From Triplophysa rosa (Eukaryota; Chordata; Actinopteri; Cypriniformes; Nemacheilidae): a stretch of 64,000 nt of DNA. How positions within the stretch are numbered: the first letter of the stretch is position 1; every line of letters begins with the position of its first letter. The DNA lies in assembly GCF_024868665.1 (NCBI RefSeq), contig NC_079902.1, positions 12,738,550 to 12,802,549 on the forward strand, in the 5' to 3' direction. Shown in pieces: positions 13,550-24,100 of this stretch. The translations under genes and the position numbers were made by a program. The notes below the pieces were generated by a model. That model was given only the letters and a program-made list of their open reading frames with translations, had not been told where the DNA came from and made no database searches.

Positions 13550-16500
13550 ATGGAGCGCAACTCTACCGCGGGAGGGGCAGAGGACCTGCTCATGGAAGGC
13601 AAAATATCAAAACTGGCAAGTTTCTGTTTTACTCGTTTTTTCGATTAGCCTATATTACCATGTTGCTCCAACTTAATGTGGTTACTATTGGTAAGAGAAA
13701 AATGCCTAGTGCTGGTCATCTCTTGGTGGATTTAATTCACAATCACATCCCTGGTGAAAAAAACAACAAAAGAAATGCCGTAATGAACCATTAGCTTTTT
13801 TCCATTAAAACCATCACAAAATTCCTTTTTGTAGTAAATTTTGGGCATTATTCCAATAGGATTAATCTGATTAACACACCACCAACAGAGTCCATCACAT
13901 ACCAGTAGACACAATTATAGTTTCTGTTAAAACCAACACAATTCCCATTAAATCCATTTATTTTCTGTTCTGTTGTGTTTAGGGCAGGGTTCTGTTGTTT
14001 TTTCAGCAGGGGTATCAAGCCCACAATGTGCTTTTTTATTGGCGCTACCTCAGCTCTAGGTCAAATGTATCAAACTTGAATCTCACATGATCTAAAAAAA
14101 AGAGTTCGTCTCTAGCCAATCACCATTTAGATCCCGTAATGATTCATTATTGCATTAAAACATCTATACAATTTGTACATAAAGGTTCAAGGCCCTTCTC
14201 AGTGACTTGGCAGAGTTCTTAAAAGGCTTTTTGTAGTTTAAAGTTTAAAGCATGAGTGTGTAACATCTGGTTAGAGAGTGACCCTTCAGATCTTGTGCAG
14301 CTGTGAGGGGTTAGATCTCCCAACATGGGTCAGCGAGTGTGTGGGTCCTCTCTGCCTCATATAGATCAATGTGAATGATGCCTCGCATCTGTGCAGCATC
14401 TCTCATTCACTCTGAATGAGATTTGTCACTCTTCGGAGAACAAAAATGTTTGTCTTTCTTTGACTTTGACTTTTGTGAATGAAAACATTGAGGAAAACGT
14501 AACTTTCCACATTTTTCCAACATCAGCGCGCAGGGTCACTTCATAAACACGAACTAGCGGAGGCCATGGAAGTGGAACAGGAAGGACTGGTGGAACATCA
14601 GCCGCTGGAGCAAGATGACCTCAATTTTGAGAAATGGAAGCCCAAGCCAAAGCCCAAGAGAACGCTGCATGAGAAAATCGAAGACCTTAAGACGTACCTG
14701 TGGAACGCCGAGACGAAAGAGTTCATGGGCCGGTCAGGAAAAAGTTGGAGTGAGTAACTAAACTAAACTTGATATAAATGTATAAACAAGGCACAAGGTG
14801 CTCATCTGTGGGTGATGGAGTGCATCCAAATTTTACTTGGACTGTAAACAAAGTCTGTATTCAGTTATGTTTTGTTTTGTTGTTGAAGATCGGTGCTTGT
14901 TGCGTTCGCTCAGTGTTTTCTCTTTTTAGTGGATTTATTTGTAGTGTGGGAATGAGTTTAGGGAGTAAAATGAAGACGAGATTAGTGGCTGTGCCTCTCC
15001 ATTCCATTGTGTGTGTGTGTGCGCATGTACACGCTGTCACTGTGTGTGCGCATGTCCAAACTTAGTGTTTACATAGGTGCACAGATAGCTCAGAGACATC
15101 TTGACAAAAACAGACTGCCTGGGGAATGGTTCTCAGCGGGAGAGTGAATGTCACGGTCCCTTTGCCGGCCTGGGATCACATTCCATTTACCCCTACCGTG
15201 CTTTCCTCTCCCTCTTTCCCAAAGCCCTCTGACCTCCAGATCTCCTCCAGCACGCTTTCACATCCACAGCGCAACCTAACATGTAGTGATTTTTGTCCAG
15301 GCTCAGAAGTTTCTTGGCAGCTAGCGTTTCCTGAAGAACTCGAGTCAGAGATGACAGAGCAGCCAATCAGTGCCGCTAACTGGCCGGTTGCTAAGCAACA
15401 AAGCAAATTCCCACCGGGAAAACAGTAATATGAAAATGTCGTGGGGAAAGCAGAGGAAAATGTCAATGCACTGAAATGCAGGCGTCGTGGTCGTCTCCAT
15501 GCTTTACATGGGCATGATATGATGGGGAATGTGCTCTTAAGGTGGTTTAAATAAACAGCCGTGGTCTTCGGGCAGGGGAGGGGCTGCTGGCGGGCTGTGA
15601 TGCGTGTCCCATGAAAGGAGAGCGCAGAGGCCTCACAATGCCAGAATGGGGTGATCAGGCTCCTTGGAGCTGGCTGTGGCTCTGTATGGCTGCGAAAGAC
15701 CGTCACGACGATGGCAACCGGAGGTTCACTGTGTTCCTAAGAGAAAGGACTGCTGGGAGAATTTTCACTAGGCTCGAACAGAAAGGCCTTTGTGGCTGGG
15801 GGACGCAGGACAGGCTGCTTCTAGTCACTGTGAAATTGCCTGCGCAGCAACAGACGTTTGATTTGAGGACGCGTCCCATTTGATCAGCTGTTAACGGACC
15901 CTTAATTGCAAATTAAAAGACAATGGCTGGCTGCTCTACTTTTTGGGGGGTTTCTTATTGTTAGTTTCATTGAAGGGATAGTTCACCCAAAAATGAAAAC
16001 TCTGTCATTTATTCACCCTCATGTCTTTCCAAACCTGTATGAGTTTTTCTTCTGAAGAACACAAAAGAAAACTATACTGTACATACAAATCTTTCTTTGG
16101 GAAAATACTGGAAATACAAAAATAGTACTAATATGAAAAGATGTATTAATGTGTTTGCAATGTTGCTATATGATCAAATATTTATTTTTACATTTAACAA
16201 TTTTTAAAAAGATTTCATAAAAACATGTTTTATTTCTTTGTTTGATGTTTTTTTCATTTATCTGTCCACTTTGTCTTTTTTAGGCCTCATTTTGCTCTTC
16301 TACTCAGCATTATACATTTTCCTGGCAGCCATGTTTGGTGGTTGTATGTGCTGCTTGATGTGGTCTATTAGTCCATATACTCCCACCTACAACGACAGAG
16401 TGATGCCACCAGGTGGGAATGAACCCTTTTTGTGTGTAAAAGGTCTAAAACCTAGAAAAATAATTTTGTTGAATTCTAATAATAATAATTAATGTTCCGT

Positions 16501-17990
16501 AATTTACAATCAGGCAAATATTGATAACGTGCATGTATTTAAATGCAATTCCATCAGCTCAATATCATAATTCTTGTATTCCTTAATTATAATTTCTTAA
16601 CCTTCTGTTTTGACTGGCAGGTATGACGATGTCTCCTCACGTGGATACAGCTCACGGGTTTGACATTGCTTTTAACGCCTCTGACCGCAGCTCGTGGAGA
16701 AAGTATGCAAAAGCCCTGGAAGCCCAACTGAGACGTAAGTCCAACGTATAAGAGCTAAGGTTATTGAGTTTGGTCTGACCGTCTTTAACAGGGAAGATGT
16801 GTTTTCTGTGCAAATTCAAAACGGTCCAGCACACTCTTTACCAAATCCCGCTGTCTATTGAAATACTGACAAGGAGGGAACCCCTTTTGTGCTCTCAGTG
16901 TTACTCCTCAATGCTGCCCGGGCCCCACTTTTGTGTTAGCCTGTAAGTTGTGGAGGCCAGGCCTGGCGACAACCATTGTTTGGTGAATTTATGGTCTCTC
17001 ATTTTTATTTCCATCCCTTTTAATGCCGTTTCCCGCCACGATCGTGTCCAGCCTATGATGATGCAGTTCAGGAGAGACGGAACATTCTCTGTGAACGAAA
17101 TACGTATTCCATGCAGGATAACTTGGAGGAGAGTGCCGAGAGAAAGGCTTGTCTTTTTAAGAGGTCCTGGTTGGGAGAGTGTTCTGGCATGAAGGACAAA
17201 GATTTTGGTTACTCGAAGGGCAAACCCTGCATTCTGCTCAAAATGAATCGGGTGAGATTTTATGCATACTGTATACTATTATGATGTAACACGCCTCAAC
17301 CCCCCCCTCCCCGAAACAAAAACTAAATGGACAAAGTAATGAAACTCTGGTGACATCGTGTGGTTAGTGTAAGCATGAACACATACAGCACTCCAAGTTT
17401 GCGACCTGTTATATAACACAACCTTTCAGTCCATTGTGTAGTTTATATGACAAATGTTTGACTTTCTTCCACCAGATTCTCGGGTATCTGCCTGGTCAAG
17501 GCGTTGCAGTAAATGTTACATGCGGACTAAAGGTAACAATGACTAAATGAGTTTATTCCAAATAGATTTTACATCAACTCAACTGACAATTGTTTATACA
17601 TCCATTGGTTATCAGTGACAGTTACAGTCTTAAATCTCCTCGCACTGTTTTTCCAGAAAGGGTCAACTGACATCCTTGGAGAAGTCCTTTACTATCCAGA
17701 TAATACCTTTAATATGCGGTACTACCCTTACTATGGGAAACTCAGACATGTGGGTGATAAGACTCTAAGTTCATTTTTAAAATATCATTCACTTCACAGT
17801 GATGGTATTAATGTCATTTCTCACACAGGTAAACTACTCGTCCCCGCTGGTGGCCGTGCGCTTCACTGGAGTCCAGTATGACACCCAATTACACGTGCAA
17901 TGCAAACTCAATGGCAAAGGCATCATCAATGATTCACCAACCGACCGTTTCTTGGGCAGCGTGTCTTTTACTTTAGAAGTGGGCGCATAG
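13550..17990 (+). CDS. atp1b4: Na,K-ATPase beta-type subunit BetaM
   Basis: Firm exons: 14534-14749 (ATG 14566), 16284-16412, 16621-16734, 17052-17251, 17476-17532, 17657-17749, 17829-17990 (stop TAG 17988-17990); from ATG 14566 this gives 312 aa. An upstream exon 13550-13619 (ATG at 13550) can splice in frame to 14534, giving 346 aa, nearer the human 357; its donor CAA/GTTTCT is weak. The protein is type II: a short charged cytosolic part (KPKPKPKRTLHEK), one membrane segment LILLFYSALYIFLAAMF, then an ectodomain with six conserved cysteines, the beta-family YYPYYGKLRHVNYSSPLVAV block and N-glycosylation sites (NAS, NVT, NYS). In fish and birds BetaM is known as a true ATPase partner at the plasma membrane; in placental mammals it moved to the inner nuclear membrane. 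The long Glu-rich N-terminus of mammals is absent here. Confidence 0.93.
15009..15056. repeat. TG-rich microsatellite (atp1b4 intron)
   Basis: A short (TG)n run interrupted by CGCATG units, repeated twice with a 15-base gap. Confidence 0.6.
15363..15399. promoter_or_regulatory. CCAAT box plus palindromic X-box (RFX-like) in atp1b4 intron
   Basis: GTTGCTAAGCAAC at 15387-15399 is a 13-bp near-palindrome of the X-box type bound by RFX factors. CCAATCAG at 15363-15370 is an NF-Y motif 16 bp away. On the minus strand this reads X-box, then CTGATTGG, an arrangement used by RFX/NF-Y modules. Function is inferred from motif match only. Confidence 0.3.
15971..16080. repeat. Truncated Angel-like MITE (left arm only)
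   Basis: TGAAGGGATAGTTCACCCAA, then a match to the left arm up to GAACACAAAAGAAAAC; no right arm follows. Confidence 0.75.
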
Positions 17991-18060
17991 GTGTGCAGTA
18001 GACTTACAGAAATGAAAATTCTCAGAGTATGTTATAATAAATGAAATGGCACACTGGATG
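17991..18060 (+). terminator. atp1b4 3' end with AATAAA
   Basis: AATAAA at 18036-18041 lies 46 bases after the stop codon and is a likely poly(A) signal, giving a very short 3' UTR. Confidence 0.5.
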
Positions 18061-21018
18061 CTGCCTTTACCCACTAGCCCTCTGATTATGCCCCCAGCAG
18101 CCATTGTGCTATTTGTGTCATAACTTTTCAAAGATGGAGTTTTCCAGTAAGTAAAAATTGAGATAAACATACACAGTGCATTCATAGATCACATTCAGTG
18201 ACGTAACTTTCAATATCCAGGAACAAGAGAACGATTTACTTATAGGAACGAATTAAAATACGAAAACTTGTCCAAACATGCAGATCACAAAATGATAGCA
18301 ATTGAGGCATAATCACTCAAACATCACTCAAGCGAGACAGGAAAAACTTTTCTCCAGATGTAGGGTTTAGAATTAACATTTATTAAAACGTTTATGGTAC
18401 GTCAGATATATAACACGTTAATAAAATTTTTATTTTTTTATTTTTGCCCCTCTGATAAGACACAGACTCGATTAAATTTCCCCTTTTTTGTACAATTCAA
18501 CTGGACCAGAGGAAAACACAAAAGATTATTTGTTACTTCTGCCGTGAGCCGGCTAGCAACTTAACTTTATCATTTTGCTTGCTCATTTAATGGAATAACA
18601 ATCAGACGTGGTTTAGAATTAATGATCGATTGTACATTTTGGACTAAATTTTTTTTTCTTGTTTCGAATGTACTAAATTTTGATTCCAGAGACAAACGTA
18701 TTGTAGTGAAAAGTGGGACAGAAATCAGTTTGCATTATTTTCACATAATAGGGCTCATAATGAAATACAAGTTGATCTTTCTTTAGACATCCATACAACC
18801 AACACTTCATAAAAACTAAACACAGGATTCATATCCGCTCTAGCATGAAAGTATCTGCTCAGTTATCTGTAAGAAGGATTTCAACAGTATTATTTATTAA
18901 TTGTATTTGAATATATTGACATGGTACAAACCGTTACAAAGTGTAATAGTAAGATGGAAATTGGTAACTGCACACTTGTTATTCGGTAAATACATTGAAA
19001 CATCCAATGGCTGACAACGATTTGTCTGCACGTTTTTCAAAGCACTCATGTTCTAGCATAAACAATAAAGATGGATGAGAATTAACGGAATTAAAGCTTC
19101 CTGCTCTGTTTTCCATTCTCTGTAAATAAAAACCAACAATGATGTGAATGTTAATCACTAGAATATACAGCAGCGGAAATAATTAAGAGACCATTTCATA
19201 TTTTAATTTAATCAGCATTTGTAGATGTATTGTGGAAATTCCAGTCCAATGTCAGTTAAATTTCAACAAAATCAAACCTCTGGAGTGACAAAGTCATCCA
19301 ACAGCAAAGTGAAAGACTGACAACATGACCAAACACATGAAAACTGTGATACAAATTGAGGTTATCACATACAAACAAATAATCTTTGAACATTTCCTAA
19401 ATAAATGAACAAATATTACTGTTCTGCTTAAAAACGATTATGAACTTGTTTTCTTTGCAGTATTTGAGGTCTGAAAAAATACAGAGCATCTTTTCTGTTC
19501 TTTTGATCCGTTTCTCCAGTTTTCATTTTCTGCAAATAAAAACTGGAGAATTTTTATTTGAAATTTGGTAGAAATATTGTTAGTAGTTCACAAAACAAAA
19601 TAAAAATACTAATTTTACCTAAACACATAACTCAGCAAATTTAGAAAAACAAAAAATGGTCTTTGAAACGGTCTCTTCATTTTTTCAGCGGCTGTATATG
19701 TCTACAAAATGATCAATTCAGTCATGCATGATAAGATAAGCAGATCTTACTTTTGGTTATAAGCAGGCCAGAGTGAAAACCTTCTACAATTGCAGTTACA
19801 GGCATCAGGTGACTCATGTGTCATCAGTAACTTTTATAGCAACTATCTCGCTGTAAATCATGTGATCACGTCAAAACACAGTTGTTTACTAAAATAATAA
19901 AATTGGCAAAGATTATTTAAAAAAAAAGAAAATATTTAAAATTATAAAAATTGTGCAACTGGAATCCATAGGTTCCACCAAATAGATCATAGAGGGGGAA
20001 AAAGACAAAGACTATTGTACAAAAAAAGCCTTTTTATTGAAAATTTCTCCACTTTGAACCAACATTCTCAACCTGACAAAGATCCTACAAATAACAAAAA
20101 CTATGCAACTAAAAGGCACACTAGTTAAGCAACAATAATATTGTGTTTATTTGTATCTCTAATCAACAACAGAATCCTTTGGTGAAAGAAGGAATAGGGA
20201 TACCGTATACACATTAAACTGATCTGGCCTGTTGTTGGACAAATAGCTAGATAAGTGGAGCAGGACATAGACTGAAGTTCAAGTGCAAACTGTAGCTTTG
20301 GTGTCACAAACTGTCCTTTTTCTGTCCAGAAAAAACACAAACTAAACCACAAACTCATGTTGAGCTTTGTGTCAGACCTAGTATCACACTTCCAACATTC
20401 CCTGAGAGGGGACCAAATGTTTTGCTGGGGGAACCTATATATTAAAATGCTGGTTAATGTCACGATACAAAATGGTGTCTCTTTAAACGCGAAACATGAT
20501 TTGTGATGATTAAAACTTTTCACGCAACAAACTGATCCACAAGAATACATTAGAGCATTTACATTCAATGGTTAATAAACTTGTATACCTAATTCTACGC
20601 TTTGCCATTCATTCTTAACAATATTTCACATGAATATGACACATCAACCAGAATTTTGAGAGCATCCTCACAGCAAGACACCCATCAAAAGGGAATACTT
20701 TTTCCATGCATTTAACATATGATGCAATGCCAGTGGTTATTTGGACAGCCTGTCACAGCCTTGCACTAAATAACGAAATCATGCCTGTCGACACCGCTTC
20801 AAAGTGTGATTATAGCAGAAATATACCACTTCATTCATAAAAATGCTTTTACAGAGCTCAGAGATAGAACACTATCAAACATGTTAGAAACTCATTAGCT
20901 GTAAGCGCTGGCAGGTGAGGACAGTCTAGCAGTTTGCAGGGAAGCCAACAGGAGAAAGCAAATATGGCAAAGGACAAGCGAGGGTTAGAGGTAAGAAAAC
21001 ATGGCGACAGCTGGGGTG
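18061..21018. other. Tail-to-tail region between atp1b4 and lamp2
   Basis: No coding exon seen. It contains an inverted-repeat transposon (19166-19696). The right third is probably the 3' UTR of the lamp2 form that uses the most distal exon; TTTATT at 20033-20038 is a possible poly(A) signal on the minus strand. Confidence 0.45.
19166..19696. mobile_element. Non-autonomous TA-flanked inverted-repeat transposon
   Basis: The left end reads TACAGCAGCGGAAATAATTA and the right end, reverse-complemented, TACAGCCGCTGAAAAAATGA; the next bases GAGACC are shared. Both ends abut TA, so a Tc1/mariner-type insertion is likely. The 531 bp show no transposase. A diverged copy in opposite orientation lies at about 53900-54249. 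Confidence 0.75.
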
Positions 21019-21161
21019 TTATACGGACTGGTAGCCAGTGCGACTCTTCCTCCGGCCAATCAGATAAGAGATAAGCACAAGGATGATTAGGAAGCTGAGA
21101 GCCACACCCACAGCGATGGGCACGAGAAAACTCAAATCAGAATCCAGAAAGCACTCTTCCG
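21019..21161 (-). CDS. lamp2: lamp2 alternative last exon, 2C type
   Basis: It encodes [19 protein letters not shown], a membrane helix and the tail [12 protein letters not shown]. The tail [11 protein letters not shown] is identical to the human LAMP2C tail, so the isoform call is firm. It is the most distal of the three last exons. Acceptor TTCTCTCAG; stop TAA. Confidence 0.93.
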
Positions 21162-24100
21162 CTGAGAGAAAGGGAGAGAAAAAGAGATAGTGAGTGATGG
21201 TGGAAAAACGTCACACCGTGAGTCACTCAAAGCAGTGCTTTCATTCAGTATAACAGAGACGGTGTAGGGTAGAAAGGAATTAAGGAGTCACGCCAAGCAA
21301 GGCTTAGTAGAGAGCTGTAATGACACTTAGATTTTTGTTAATCATTTTTAACACGGTAAAATCAATGTATGACACTCATTACACCACGTCCTAACCGTGT
21401 GACTGGCCTATAATGGGAAGATGATCATTCCAATAATCAATACAAAATATCTGACTTTCAAAATCACTTTTCTGAGCACATAAACCAAATGACTTGACAT
21501 CTTACATCAAAGTGAGATCTCGGGCCACACACGGCTGGCATTTAAATCTGAAAGCACGCTCACAGTTACACCCTCCGATTATTGAGGCTAATTGAATTGT
21601 TGATAGGCAGTTGCGTGACTTCTCTTTCTTCCAATCAGATAGGCCAACAATACAATAATAATGAGGATAGCCAGGGCAATTCCGACCGCTATAGGGACAA
21701 TGAAGTTATCTGGCTGATCCGCTTCACAATCCTCAGCTGAAAATAAAGAGAATGGGTAAGGGACAATAGACAAGAGCAAACAAAATGCAAAATTATTTCA
21801 ATTAACACGGCAATTTAATTATATTTGGGACAGAAGTACAACCATAATCTAAAGAATTCCACGATAGCTTTCTTTAGACTGAAAAGATGGCCCACACCAG
21901 TTTTAATGTGTACACAATTATATTTCTCAGTTTATTGCAGCTAAAAGCCCATTAAAACTTTTGACAAATCCATTGCAAAACACCAAATCACACATCAAGT
22001 TTTAGGGCAGTCAGATCAAGAATCCCTTTTCACAAAAGTCTAGCAAAATGTCACAAATGTGCTTAAGAAAAAGAAATTCTCTTTATTGACAAAGCTATGT
22101 ACTGCCTGGATGGCAAGAGAAGCAATTTTATTAAGCAAGGCACAAAATGACCATTCCAAGTTTTAATGCGTTCTGGTTATAGTGGAAAAAAGAGATTCAC
22201 ACCAGATTCTGTGCAGGTGCATAGCCTAAATTAGACTTGTGTATGAACAGTGAATTCTCCAGAGGAGAAAACAAAGACAATCAGGCAAAGTAAATCAGAA
22301 AGGCTTAAGAAAATATAAAGAAACGATACTGTGCAAAAGCTTTTCAACTCAAATTAAAGCAACAAAACGTGACCATGTATACAAAATGCATCCACAGCCA
22401 CCACCACACGACATTACAAAGGGATCCTCCAGCAAGTAGAATTCATAGTATGCTATAAGCAATATGTATCTTTTAGACTAGTTATGCAAGAGGAAAATAT
22501 TGTGAAAAGTAGCTGAGATTAAAGCTGACGCATGCTTGAATTTGTAGCCATCCCTTTTAAATTAAATAAAACATCCCACAATATATTTAGTAATAGTAAA
22601 ATGTAAAGTGGTATATTCTAAGTATATCTGGGAAAAACAAGCCATTGCACTTTTTTTTAACACCGGTCTGTATTTCTTTTTTAAAAGCTTGTGAATGTTT
22701 AAACTTAATGATAAGCCTTTGTTTTTCCCTGTCCTAGAAACTCTATTGTTTGAAAGGGACATCAGTCTAGTTTTGACCACCATTTTTGGAGTTTCCACAA
22801 ACAGCTGCTCTGAATAAAAGATTGCCAACAAATTTCAAAACAACGTGATTTTAATAAATGTGAGGTATGGAAATCTGTCAGTTCACTATAGTACAAAATG
22901 TCCCAGAAATTACTTTTTATATTTGACTTACATGCTGAAATGCTTCTCAATATAAACTATTTTAGACAAACCAAATATTTTTTGCTGTGGATGCAATAAT
23001 GAGGACTGATAGGCATGAATTATAAAAAAGATGCCAAATTATTTGAAATCACAATGACAAAAAGCATTAAAGGAATGCCTAAAGGATGGAGGGTGGGGGG
23101 GTATATCTATGACACAATCGTGTAGTTGCATAAGATAACTTCGAAAAAACGGGCAAAGGCAAAATACCAGGACTGATGTAACAGCACTAATTTGCATTTA
23201 AGAGCTCTGATTACAAGAGGAAGGAAAAAAACATGCACTTCACAATCAAAACTGTCAAAACACACACACAAAAAAACAAAATGTGCCTCATACATACAAA
23301 CTAATTAACAATATGAAGCCATGATCCTGGAATGCCACTGTTTCTTCAGGTTTCTAATGCGGTTGCAGTTTTAAGGATGATGGATTAATCGACCACAAAC
23401 ACACAAAAAAATATTTGGACTCCTGTGGCCAAGAGTCAGTAGCCAATCGTAATCATACAATTACCCACAATATTTACAATGGTCCAGGAACAGGCTTGGT
23501 GTCCCTAGGATTTGATTTTGTGATTTTTGTTGCATTACAGTGTCTGATATCCAACATAGGTCCTTCGTCGACCAATCACGTATGCAATCACAACAATGAA
23601 AATCAAACCAGCCAGAACAGCACCAACAATGATTGGGATTAAGAGGCTGATGTCATCCATTGAACATTCATGGGCTGCAGACAGAGAGAACATGAGTGAA
23701 CATACAATGAGGCATCTAACCTGAGATCAAACTGTGTGTTACACAGAATTATTCAAGGCCTGAAATGGTTTCTATGCCATATATGATGATGCTATTGTAC
23801 TAACTTGATTTGTTCAAAAACTGCAGCTATGGAAGTATCACACACACGCACAAGAACATACCTGTGCTAAATGTGTCCTTCTTGACTGCAAAAGGCTGCA
23901 CTTGTAGCTCAAATGTGTTGATGGTAAGCTTGTCCGAGATGTTGTAAGTCTGCTCTTTTCTGCACATGTAGGAGCTTCCAACAGACGCCTCCCACAGAGA
24001 CAGATTAGTATTGGATTCATTGAAAAAGCTTCCTGTTGGGAGTTCACATGAGAGGACAGAACAGGATTACATGATTAGAAGAGATTGTGCATCACCCAAT

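Noticed and set aside
15176..15706. Open frame of 176 codons on the minus strand (and a 100-codon frame opposite)
   Set aside because: It lies in an atp1b4 intron, shows no domain, and its composition follows local GC content; no splice or family support.
22562..23295. Minus-strand frames between the 2A and 2B exons of lamp2
   Set aside because: Low-complexity, AT-rich intronic DNA; no splice borders that keep the lamp2 frame.
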